Source: Azospirillum brasilense (GTDB lineage Bacteria; Pseudomonadota; Alphaproteobacteria; Azospirillales; Azospirillaceae). Taken from it: a stretch of DNA of 64,000 bases. Made by a program: the position numbers and the translations under genes. This document shows positions 1 through 9,877 of this stretch, piece after piece. The stretch is taken from positions 186,001 to 250,000 of the forward strand of contig NZ_QOKV01000006.1 of assembly GCF_008365405.1 (NCBI RefSeq), in the 5' to 3' direction. A model generated the notes under the pieces. It was given only the letters and a program-made list of their open reading frames with translations. It made no database searches and was not told where the DNA came from. Every line of letters begins with the position of its first letter. Positions within the stretch are counted from its first letter, which is position 1.

Positions 1-1198
<1,198 letters not shown>

Positions 1199-1232
1199 GC
1201 GCGTTCCCGTAACTCAGCGGTGCAGACAACGG

Positions 1233-1273
1233 CGAAGAGGGCCGGGAGGCGGAACGCCCCACGGCCCTCTTCG
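1233..1273 (-). terminator. Hairpin between asd and prfC
   Basis: Perfect 11-base arms CGAAGAGGGCC (1233-1243) and GGCCCTCTTCG (1263-1273) lie 47 bases past the asd stop. There is no strong T tract on the minus strand, so termination is inferred from position and stem stability only. Confidence 0.5.
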
Positions 1274-1319
1274 TTCGGACCTATAGATAGCAGCGAAGAC
1301 CGGCCTGTTCCAGCCTGCC

Positions 1320-2333
1320 TTACAGGCTCAGCTCGGCGATCTGGACGGCGTTGAGCGCCGCACCCTTCAGAAGCTGGTCACCGCAGACGAACAGGTCCAG
1401 GCCGTGGTCGCCGAAGATCAGGCTGGTGCGGATGCGGCCGACCTCGACGTCGAACTGGCCCGTGGCGTTCAGCGGCATCGGGTAGACGCCGTCCGCCGGC
1501 ACGTCCTTCACCACCACGCCCGGCGCGTCGGCCAGGACGGCGCGGGCGGCGTCTGGGGTGACCGGCGACAGCGTCTCGACCGTGATCGCCTCGGAATGGG
1601 CGCGGTAGGTCGGGATGCGGACCGCGGTGCAGCTGACCGGCAGGTCCGGGATCTCCAGGATCTTCCGGGTCTCCCAGGTCACCTTCATCTCCTCCTTCGT
1701 GTAGCCGTTCTCCTGGAAGGCGTCGATCTGGGGGATCAGGTTGAAGGGGATCGGGTGGCGGAACACGCTGTTGACGACCGGCTTGCCATCGAGCTGGTTG
1801 CGGGTCTGCTCCTCAAGCTCGGCCATGCCCTCCGCACCGGCGCCGCTGGTCGCCTGATAGGTGGAGACGATGACGCGCTTCAGGCCGAAGGCCTTGTGCA
1901 GGGGCCCGAGCGCCACGACGGCGATGGCGGTCGTGCAGTTCGGGTTGGCGACCAGCTTGGCGTCGCCCATGGCGTGGGCGTTGATCTCCGGCACGACCAG
2001 CGGGACGTTGTCGTCGTAGCGGAAGGCCGAGGAGTTGTCGATCACCAGCGCCCCGCCCGCGGCGATGGCCGGCGCGTGTTCCTTGGCGAAATCACCGGAC
2101 ACGGCGAGCAGGACGATGTCGTAACCCTTCACCTTCTCGACGTCGAACGCCACGAGGGTCTTCTCGCCGAACGGGGTCTCGACCGTGCGGCCGGCGCTGC
2201 GCTCCGACGCGAACAGGCCGAGTTCCGCGACCGGGAACGAACGGCGGTGAAGAACATCGACCATCTCGCGGCCGACAGCGCCCGTGGCACCAACGATGGC
2301 AACGCGGCGGGGAGAAGGAGAAGAGGTGCTCAT
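1320..2333 (-). CDS. asd: Aspartate-semialdehyde dehydrogenase
   Basis: NADPH-dependent reduction of aspartyl phosphate to aspartate semialdehyde, the branch point to lysine/diaminopimelate, threonine and methionine. The 337-residue protein has the Rossmann motif [11 protein letters not shown] at residues 11-21 and the active-site cysteine in NPNCTT (Cys133); length matches the family. The start is taken at 2333 ([10 protein letters not shown]), preceded by AAAGGACGG; the frame stays open further upstream but that extension lacks family features. A threonine-rich leader peptide and alternative RNA hairpins lie upstream, suggesting attenuation by charged threonyl-tRNA (see leader entry). Confidence 0.95.
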   Translation of the reverse strand: MSTSSPSPRRVAIVGATGAVGREMVDVLHRRSFPVAELGLFASERSAGRTVETPFGEKTLVAFDVEKVKGYDIVLLAVSGDFAKEHAPAIAAGGALVIDNSSAFRYDDNVPLVVPEINAHAMGDAKLVANPNCTTAIAVVALGPLHKAFGLKRVIVSTYQATSGAGAEGMAELEEQTRNQLDGKPVVNSVFRHPIPFNLIPQIDAFQENGYTKEEMKVTWETRKILEIPDLPVSCTAVRIPTYRAHSEAITVETLSPVTPDAARAVLADAPGVVVKDVPADGVYPMPLNATGQFDVEVGRIRTSLIFGDHGLDLFVCGDQLLKGAALNAVQIAELSL

Positions 2334-2394
2334 GGGTGTGGTCCGTCCTTTGGTCTTGCCCGGATCGAGCGTGGACGGCGGCCCCGGATGCACC

Positions 2395-2423
2395 AAGGCC
2401 CCGTCCGTGTCCGGCGGGGCCTT
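2395..2423 (-). promoter_or_regulatory. Attenuator-like hairpin in the asd leader
   Basis: On the minus strand AAGGCCCC (2423-2416) pairs with GGGGCCTT (2402-2395). The 5' arm overlaps 2421-2411, which reads GGCCCCGCCGG. That stretch can instead pair with CCGGCGGGCC (2481-2472), which lies in the leader ORF just after the threonine codons. This is the classical arrangement of alternative antiterminator and terminator. No U tract follows the hairpin, so the termination mechanism is uncertain. Confidence 0.55.
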
Positions 2424-2449
2424 CGTGGTGGGTGAAGCGTCTTACTCGA

Positions 2450-2530
2450 TCAACGCACGCCACCAGCCGACGGCCCGCCGGAGCGGGTCGTTTTGGTAGT
2501 GGTGGTGGTGATGGCGAGCGAGCGATTCAT
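2450..2530 (-). CDS. Threonine-rich leader peptide of asd (thrL-like)
   Basis: A 26-codon ORF (ATG at 2530, TGA ending at 2450) ends 116 bases before the asd start. The peptide begins MNRSLAI, continues TTTTTKTT and ends RSGGPSAGGVR. Seven of nine consecutive codons specify threonine (ACC, ACC, ACC, ACT, ACC, AAA, ACG, ACC in part), right after one isoleucine codon. The composition resembles the enterobacterial thr leader peptide, although the sequence is unrelated. Its place upstream of a threonine-pathway gene, with alternative hairpins directly downstream, supports ribosome-mediated attenuation. Its function is inferred; no obvious strong Shine-Dalgarno precedes the ATG. Confidence 0.7.
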   Translation of the reverse strand: MNRSLAITTTTTKTTRSGGPSAGGVR

Positions 2531-2537
2531 AACCCGG

Positions 2538-2567
2538 TAGATAAACGAAAGGCGCGGGACTTGTAAA
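2538..2567 (-). promoter_or_regulatory. Candidate asd leader promoter
   Basis: On the minus strand TTTACA (2567-2562) and TATCTA (2543-2538) are separated by 18 bases. They sit just upstream of the leader ATG and overlap the glgP terminator stem. The match to -35/-10 consensus is only moderate. Confidence 0.3.
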
Positions 2568-2580
2568 GCGCCCGCGCCTT
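2549..2580 (-). terminator. glgP terminator hairpin
   Basis: Perfect 10-base arms AAGGCGCGGG and CCCGCGCCTT enclose a 12-base loop 39 bases after the glgP stop. On the minus strand the stem is followed by TTTCGTTTA, a moderate T-rich tail. Confidence 0.65.
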
Positions 2581-2618
2581 CGCAACACAATTTTTGTCCG
2601 GTACCCGACGGGGCCGCG

Positions 2619-5117
2619 TCAGGTCTCGGTTTCGGCGGGATGCTCCGGCTTCACGGGATGCACGTCCCAGATCTCCGTCGCGTATTCCATGATGGTGCGG
2701 TCGGACGAGAACCAACCCATGTTGGCCGTGTTCAGGATGGCCTTGCGGGTCCATTCCTCCTGGTCGCGGTACAGGTCCATGGCCGCCTGTTGCGCCTCGC
2801 AGTACTCGGCAAAGTCCGCCGTCACCAGGAAATGGTCGCCGCCGTCGGTCAGCGCCTGGAGGATCGGATGGTAGCGGTGGGGGTCGTCCGGCGAGAAGAC
2901 GCCGGTGGAGATCATGTCCAGCGCCCGCTTCAGGCTGGGGTTGGAGGCGATGACGTCGCGCGGGTTGAAACCGCCGCTGGCCCGCAGGTCGTTCACCTCC
3001 TCGGCGGTCAGGCCGAAGATGAAGATGTTGTCCTCGCCCACATGCTCGCGGATCTCGACGTTGGCGCCGTCCAGCGTGCCGATGGTCAGCGCGCCGTTGA
3101 GTGCCAGCTTCATGTTCCCGGTGCCCGACGCCTCCATGCCCGCGGTGGAGATCTGCTCCGACAGGTCGGCCGCCGGCATGATGATCTCCGCCGCCGTGAC
3201 GTTGTAGTTCGGCAGCAGCACGATCTTCAGGTTGTCGTGCACCGACGGGTCATGGTTCACCACCTTCGCCACATCGTTGATGAGCTTGATGATGAGCTTG
3301 GCCATGTGATAGCTCGGCGCCGCCTTGCCGGCGAAGATCTTGGTCACCGGCACCCAGGACACGGTCGGGTTGTCGCGCATCTCGTTGTACAGCGCGATCG
3401 CCTGGAGGATGTTCAGGAGCTGGCGCTTGTACTCGTGCATGCGCTTGACCTGCACGTCGAACAGGCTGTCGACCTGCACGTCCACCCCGGTCTGGCGCGC
3501 GATGTAGGCGGCCAGCCGCTTCTTGTTCTTGCGCTTGGCGCGGCGGAACTCCTCGCGGAAGACCAGATCGTCGGCCTTCTCGGCCAGCGCCTTGATCTGA
3601 CTGAGGTCCTTGATCCAGCCATTGCCGATGCGGCTGGTGATCAGTGCGGCCAGCGGCTGGTTCGCCTGATGCAGCCAGCGGCGCGGAGTGATGCCGTTGG
3701 TCTTGTTGTTGATGCGCTCCGGGAATTCCGCGTGGAAGTCGGCGAAGACGGTCTGCTTCATCAGCTCGGTGTGCAGGGCCGACACGCCGTTGACCTTGTG
3801 CGAGCCGAGGAAGGCCAGATTGCCCATGCGCACGCGGCGGTCGCCGCGCTCGTCGATCAGCGACAGGCGGGACAGCCGTCCGTTGTCGCCCACCGCCCGC
3901 GCCTTGGAGCGGTTCAGGAACTTGGCATTGATCTCGTAGATGATCTGCATGTGGCGCGGCAGCACGCGCTCCATCATGCGCACCGGCCATGCCTCCAGCG
4001 CCTCCGGCAGCAGCGTGTGGTTGGTGTAGGAGAAGGTCGCGCGGGTGATGTCCCACGCCTTGTCCCAGGTCACGCCGTGCTGGTCCACCAGCAGCCGCAT
4101 CAGTTCGGCGATTCCGATGGCCGGGTGCGTGTCGTTGAGCTGGATGGCCGCCTTGTCCGGCAGGCTGTCGAAGTTGGAATGATGCTGCAGATAGCGGCGC
4201 AGGATGTCCTGCAGCGAGGCGGAGGTGAAGAAATACTCCTGCTTCAGCCGCAGTTCCTTGCCGCCCTCCGTCGCGTCGTTCGGGTAGAGGACGCGGCTCA
4301 GATTCTCGGTCAGCACCTTCTGCTCGACCGCCTTCATGTAGGCGCCGTCGTTGAAGTGGCCGAAGTTGAAGTCGCGCGTGGCGCGGGCCGACCACAGGCG
4401 CAAGGTGTTGATCGTGTCCCCGCCGTAGCCGACCACCGGCGTGTCGTAGGCCATGGCCAGCACGCGCTCGGCGTCCACCCAGCGGTAGGCGCGCTCGCCC
4501 ACCGAATCCCGGAACTCCTCGACGCGGCCGTAGAACTGGACCGGGTACAGAACCTCGGGACGCGGGAATTCCCACGGGTTGCCGAACTGCAGCCACTGCT
4601 CCGGATACTCGACCTGCCAGCCATGCTCGAAGCGCTGCTCGAACAGGCCGAACTCGTAGCGGATGCCGTAGCCGTAGCCGGGCAGCGCTTCCGACGCCAT
4701 GCTGTCGAGGAAGCAGGCGGCCAAACGGCCGAGACCGCCGTTGCCGAGCGCGGCGTCCGGCTCCGCCTCCACCACGTCGTCGAGATTCAGGCCGATGCGG
4801 TCGAGCGCCTGACGACACTGGTCGGTGATGCCGAGGTTGGCGAGGCTGTTGGTCAGCAGGCGGCCGATCAGAAATTCCAGCGAGAGGTAGTAAACGCGCT
4901 TGGCGTCCTGCTGGTAATAGGTCCGCGTCGTGTCCATCCAGCGGTCCACGAGGCGGTCGCGCACGGCCAGCGCCACGGTGTGGAACCAGTCGCGCCGGGT
5001 CGCCGCCCGCGCGTCCTTGCCGACGGAATAAACCAGCCACTCCAGAAACGAGCGCTTCAGCCCGTCGACATCCAGACTGCGGCGTTCGATCTCGCGGGAC
5101 TTATACCGAGCGTCCAT
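2619..5117 (-). CDS. glgP: Glycogen/starch/alpha-glucan phosphorylase
   Basis: Phosphorolysis of alpha-1,4-glucan ends to glucose-1-phosphate in the cytoplasm. The 832-residue protein is full length for the family. The pyridoxal-phosphate site ASGTGNMKLALNG is present, with the PLP lysine near residue 670, and the glucan-phosphorylase core (ENLSRVLYPND, QLNDTHPA, MHEYKRQLLN) is intact. The start at 5117 (MDARYKSREIERRS) is preceded by GGAAAGAAGAAAG; an upstream in-frame extension of 31 residues is possible but lacks conservation cues. No other glg gene is adjacent. The next gene upstream is divergent, so 5118-5372 holds both promoters. Confidence 0.95.
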   Translation of the reverse strand: MDARYKSREIERRSLDVDGLKRSFLEWLVYSVGKDARAATRRDWFHTVALAVRDRLVDRWMDTTRTYYQQDAKRVYYLSLEFLIGRLLTNSLANLGITDQCRQALDRIGLNLDDVVEAEPDAALGNGGLGRLAACFLDSMASEALPGYGYGIRYEFGLFEQRFEHGWQVEYPEQWLQFGNPWEFPRPEVLYPVQFYGRVEEFRDSVGERAYRWVDAERVLAMAYDTPVVGYGGDTINTLRLWSARATRDFNFGHFNDGAYMKAVEQKVLTENLSRVLYPNDATEGGKELRLKQEYFFTSASLQDILRRYLQHHSNFDSLPDKAAIQLNDTHPAIGIAELMRLLVDQHGVTWDKAWDITRATFSYTNHTLLPEALEAWPVRMMERVLPRHMQIIYEINAKFLNRSKARAVGDNGRLSRLSLIDERGDRRVRMGNLAFLGSHKVNGVSALHTELMKQTVFADFHAEFPERINNKTNGITPRRWLHQANQPLAALITSRIGNGWIKDLSQIKALAEKADDLVFREEFRRAKRKNKKRLAAYIARQTGVDVQVDSLFDVQVKRMHEYKRQLLNILQAIALYNEMRDNPTVSWVPVTKIFAGKAAPSYHMAKLIIKLINDVAKVVNHDPSVHDNLKIVLLPNYNVTAAEIIMPAADLSEQISTAGMEASGTGNMKLALNGALTIGTLDGANVEIREHVGEDNIFIFGLTAEEVNDLRASGGFNPRDVIASNPSLKRALDMISTGVFSPDDPHRYHPILQALTDGGDHFLVTADFAEYCEAQQAAMDLYRDQEEWTRKAILNTANMGWFSSDRTIMEYATEIWDVHPVKPEHPAETET

Positions 5118-5372
5118 GTCTTGACTTTCTTCTTTCCAGGGCCAACTGGAGCGGCGGTTTCTTAGCCGGTCTTCCATCGGCGGCAGTTTCCGGGGTCCTT
5201 GGTTAAGCAACGTTTAAGTCGCTGCGGCCAACCAGTCGAAACGGCTAGGCCGTTCGTCCAGAGCAACAGCCGGGGCTTGCCCTTGTGCCAGACGCGCTGT
5301 GTCAAAACGAAGGCCACCTCCGCAGCGCGCCCATACCGGTAATCGCTGCGAAGCCCCGCTGGAGGGAGTAAG

Positions 5373-6610
5373 ATGGCGTCCGTGTCAGCCTCTTTGAACC
5401 TCCCGATGCTCGACAATACCGAATCTGCGGACTCCCGCCAGGAGCTGCCCGGCGACGCCACCATCCTGCTCCGTCAGGCCCAGCCGGCGGACATCCCTGC
5501 GCTGCTGGCCATCGAGGAGCGGTGCTTCGCCACCGACCGCCTGACCCGACGTAGTTTTCAATATTTGCTCACGAAAGCCAAGGCCACAGGCCTTGTGGAA
5601 GTCCACAGCGGCACGGTCGTCGGCTACGCCCTGGTGTCCTTCCACTCCGGCACCTCGCTCGCCCGGCTCTACTCCTTCGCCGTCGACCCCGGCCACCGCG
5701 GCCAGGGCGTCGCCAAGCGGCTGCTCGCCGCGGCGGAGCAAGCGGCCCGCTCGCGGGACTGCATCTACCTGCGGCTGGAGGTGCGGCGCGACAACGCCGC
5801 GGCGATCGATCTCTACAAGAAGGCCGGCTACCGCGAGTTCGGCGTCTACACCGACTACTATGAAGACCATATGGAGGCGCTGCGGCTGGAGAAGCGCCTC
5901 GGCCACAGCGGCCCCAGCGCCCCGCTCGGCGGCCCCCTCGTCCCCTACTACCAGCAAACCCTGGACTTCACCTGCGGCCCGTCGGCCCTGATGATGGCGA
6001 TGAAGGCGCTGAAGCCCGCGGAGATCGAACTGGGGCGGAAGCTGGAGATCCGCCTATGGCGGGAATCGACGACCGTCTTCATGACCTCCGGCCATGGCGG
6101 CTGCGGCCCCTTCGGGCTGGCGCTGGCGGCGGCGCGGCGCGGCTTCGCGGTGGACATCCACATCAAGGACAACGCCACCCCCTTCCTGGACAGCGTGCGC
6201 AGCGACGAGAAGAAGGAAGTCATGCGCATCGTGCACGAGGACTTCCTCGACGAGTTGGAGGGCAGCGGCGCCACCGTCCGCCACAACACCCTGACCGCCC
6301 AGGACATGGCCGACGCGGTGGCGGGCGGGGCCATCCCCATCGTGCTCATCAGCTCCTACCGGATCTATCACGAGAAATTTCCGCACTGGGTCGTCGTGAC
6401 CGGTGCCGACGACCGCTTTCTCTATGTTCATGATCCGCTTGTGTACGATCGTCACCACGCTCACATCGACCGGATGAACATGCCGATCCCGAAAGCCGAC
6501 TTCGAGCGCATGGCCCGCTACGGCAAGGCCCAGTTGAAGGCCGCCCTGCTCCTCCGCCCCCAGTGCTCTGATCGGGCCGCCGATGGGTCCACCGATGGGT
6601 CCGCCCACTG

Positions 6611-6611
<1 letters not shown>
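5373..6611 (+). CDS. GNAT acetyltransferase fused to a C39-like cysteine peptidase
   Basis: This 412-residue protein has two domains. Residues about 30-172 form a GNAT N-acetyltransferase with the acetyl-CoA loop HRGQGVAKRL (108-117) and the RDNAAAIDLYKKAGY signature of RimI-like enzymes. Residues about 188-395 form a papain-like C39 domain with Cys201 in DFTCGPSAL, His338 in FPHWVVV and Asp354 in YVHDPL as the likely catalytic triad. The ATG follows GGAGGGA by 5 bases. Its TGA overlaps the ATG of the ATP-grasp gene by one base, implying translational coupling. The substrate is unknown. A peptide acylated, cleaved or ligated by the pair is an inference. The C-terminus contains a small duplicated DGST/DGS segment. 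Confidence 0.85.
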
Positions 6612-8092
<1,481 letters not shown>

Positions 8093-8184
8093 TTCCCCCT
8101 TTTGGGCAGTTCCGCCATCCGTTTGGGCGACCCCCGGATTCCAAACACTTCTCCTCCTAAGATGTTTTCGGCTGTGGCCGCCGG

Positions 8185-8209
8185 GGAACAAGCCCCTTCC
8201 CCCCGCGTT
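8185..8209 (+). promoter_or_regulatory. EcfG-type general stress response promoter
   Basis: GGAAC (8185-8189), a 16-base spacer and CGTT (8206-8209) match the alphaproteobacterial EcfG consensus GGAAC-N16/17-CGTT exactly. The next convincing downstream gene is the ECF sigma factor at 8594, leaving a leader of about 380 bases. Confidence 0.7.
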
Positions 8210-8593
8210 ATGAAATCAACGTCACCACGAACGGGAGCAACACCGAAGCGCATCAACGCTTTGGAGTTGCCCAGGCTGGAGAGCGGGAGACCGTTGATGA
8301 CGACGAACTGCTCATTGTGCTGCGCCGGACCGACACCCGGACACTGCTAGGCAGCACCACCGCATTTTAAACCACCGACACGAATCGCAGAACCGGCGCG
8401 GCCACAGGACCGGCGCCGGAAGGGACCACACGTCGAAAAAGGGCGCGTCGAAAAAAGGCGCGTCGAATAAGGGATCGTCTCCCACCGAAGCCTCGGGAGT
8501 CGGAATCCCGGGAACTGAAATCTCGGGACGGGGGCGCCGTCACCACGGACCGGCAGCCCCGCCGAATGAAGAGAAGCTGGAGGAAGAGCAACA
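8210..8593 (+). other. Long leader region before the ECF sigma gene
   Basis: No convincing gene is seen. One frame from 8210 could encode a 46-residue peptide (MKSTSPRTGATPKR...) ending at 8350, and another frame is open from 8161 to about 8370 but has no start codon; neither resembles NepR or another known family. The stretch holds three 15-base tandem repeats (8431-8475) and two copies of CTCGGGA near 8492 and 8523. It may be a structured 5' untranslated region or carry a small RNA, but this is not demonstrated. Confidence 0.3.
8431..8475. repeat. Three 15-base tandem repeats
   Basis: Copies CGTCGAAAAAGGGCG (8431-8445), CGTCGAAAAAAGGCG (8446-8460) and CGTCGAATAAGGGAT (8461-8475) are directly adjacent, and a further CGTC follows. 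They lie in the leader between the stress-type promoter and the ECF sigma gene. Confidence 0.85.
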
Positions 8594-9067
8594 ATGGCGT
8601 ATTGTTTCGAATCCGAACTGATCCGTTGCATGCCGAACCTGCAGCGTTATGCCTGCAAGTTGACGCGCGACGTCAGCGCCGCCGAGGATCTGACCCAGGA
8701 CTGTCTTGCCCGCGCCCTGTCCCGCCAGCATCGTTTCGAGCCCGGCACCAACATGCAGGCTTGGCTGACCACGATGCTCAAGAATTTGCATTTCAACAAC
8801 CTCCAGCGTGAAAAGCACGTCACCAAGGTCGAGCTGTGGGACGGCGCCATGTCGGTCGAGGCCTCGCAGATCGCCCGGCTGGTCTTCCGCGACGTGGACC
8901 GCGCCTTCGGGGCGCTCACCCCCAGCCAGCGCAAGGTCGTGAAGCTGGTCGCCATCGAAGGCCGCCCCTACCAGGAGGCTGCGGAGAAGCTGAACGTCTC
9001 CATCGGCACCATCCGGTCCCGCCTGTGCCGCGCCCGCGAGCGTCTGAACAACCTGATGGCTGCCTAA
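8594..9067 (+). CDS. ECF-type RNA polymerase sigma factor (EcfG-like group)
   Basis: A 157-residue group 4 sigma factor with only regions 2 and 4. Region 2 (about 12-75) includes DVSAAEDLTQDCLARAL and FEPGTNMQAWLTTMLKN. Region 4 (about 100-152) includes LTPSQRKVVKLVAIEGRPY and the helix-turn-helix VSIGTIRSRLCRARERL. The GTNMQAWL stretch is typical of alphaproteobacterial EcfG-like sigma factors. The ATG is preceded by GGAGGAAG. An exact general-stress promoter lies upstream, so the gene may be autoregulated or belong to a sigma cascade. A small anti-sigma-like gene follows at 9400. It could also be one of several ECF paralogues with a narrower role. Confidence 0.88.
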   Translation: MAYCFESELIRCMPNLQRYACKLTRDVSAAEDLTQDCLARALSRQHRFEPGTNMQAWLTTMLKNLHFNNLQREKHVTKVELWDGAMSVEASQIARLVFRDVDRAFGALTPSQRKVVKLVAIEGRPYQEAAEKLNVSIGTIRSRLCRARERLNNLMAA

Positions 9068-9399
9068 GGCGTGGCGGGGAACGCGCCGTGGGGTATGGCA
9101 GCCGTACAACAGGTTGATTCTTCCATAGCGTCCGGACAATCCGGCACCGGAACAACCGATGGGAGCGGCTGTTACATCCCGCGTGCGAAACGAGTATGGC
9201 TGCTGCGGAGTGGCCGAGCATCCACGGGGAGCGATCGGATACGCTTTGCCAACCATTTGGCGGTATCGGCATCATCCCCATAAGAAGAGGTAAGACACCA
9301 CTCCCGACGCCGTGCCCGCCGCACTATATTGAACTCTGCGTCGCGGATCGTTTCCGTCTCGGGGGGATGGCCTCCGGAGACGTTCCGGGATCAAAAGAT
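9068..9399 (+). other. Spacer between sigma factor and anti-sigma-like gene
   Basis: About 330 bases without a convincing gene. It contains a degenerate stress-type promoter (9149-9173) and an AT-richer patch around 9320. Frames open into the downstream gene lack family features. Confidence 0.3.
9149..9173 (+). promoter_or_regulatory. Degenerate EcfG-type promoter
   Basis: GGAAC (9149-9153), 16 bases, then TGTT (9170-9173). It differs from the consensus CGTT at one base. It would drive the anti-sigma-like gene at 9400 separately from the sigma gene. Confidence 0.4.
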
Positions 9400-9627
9400 A
9401 TGAAGCGTGTGACGATGAACCATATCAACGCATATCTTGACGGTGCCTTGGACGACAAGGAGCGTCAGGAGTTCGAGCAGTCCGTAGAGGACGACGCCGA
9501 CGCGAAGGCCGTGGTGACCTTCCACAGAAGCCATGTGGAGGAGCTTCACCGCCTTTACGATCCCGTGCTGGAAGAACCGGTACCGGCGCGCATGCTCGAG
9601 CTGCTGAGGCAGCGCCGCAAGAGCTAG
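9400..9627 (+). CDS. Short soluble anti-sigma-factor-like protein
   Basis: A 75-residue protein: an INAYLDGALDDKER N-terminus, a helical middle, and a tail reading YDPVLEEPVPARMLELL. The INAYLDG...YDPVL(D/E)EPVPAR pattern resembles the N-terminal sigma-binding part of membrane anti-sigma factors, but here no transmembrane segment or periplasmic domain follows. The EPVPARMLELL tail also resembles the EPVP motif of NepR, the anti-sigma of the general stress response. The start is uncertain: ATG 9400 has GGGA 9 bases upstream, and in-frame ATGs also occur at 9367 and 9415. It follows the ECF sigma gene, which is its likely partner. Confidence 0.65.
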   Translation: MKRVTMNHINAYLDGALDDKERQEFEQSVEDDADAKAVVTFHRSHVEELHRLYDPVLEEPVPARMLELLRQRRKS

Positions 9628-9660
9628 CCCTCCGATTCCCGCGTTCCATCGTCACATGAG

Positions 9661-9693
9661 GGGCGACCGGACGACCCGGCCGCCCGCTTTTTT
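9661..9693 (+). terminator. Rho-independent terminator after the anti-sigma-like gene
   Basis: GGGCGACCGG (9661-9670) pairs with CCGGCCGCCC (9676-9685) with one mismatch, followed by GC and six T residues. Confidence 0.7.
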
Positions 9694-9877
9694 GTCCGCA
9701 CCCTGGCTTTCCCACCAGCGTGGCGGGTTCTCCCGCATTTCCATGCGGCATCCCCCTTCGGATCAACGCTTGCCCCTTTTACAGACCGGCGGCTTTTCCC
9801 ATAAACAGGAGCCGCGGAAACGGAAGCTGGGCCATGGGCGCCCGGACCGGCGGGAATGAAGAGGAAGAACAGCGTCC

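Noticed and set aside
2640..5165. Long open frame on the plus strand opposite glgP (over 800 codons)
   Set aside because: A high-GC shadow frame; the minus strand encodes a complete, motif-bearing phosphorylase and the plus frame has no recognisable domain.
8161..8370. Possible NepR gene upstream of the ECF sigma factor
   Set aside because: The frame has no start codon and lacks the EPVP/LL motif of NepR; the protein at 9400 is a better candidate for an anti-sigma.
8431..8475. Tandem repeats as a small CRISPR array
   Set aside because: The 15-base units are directly adjacent without spacers and there are no cas genes.
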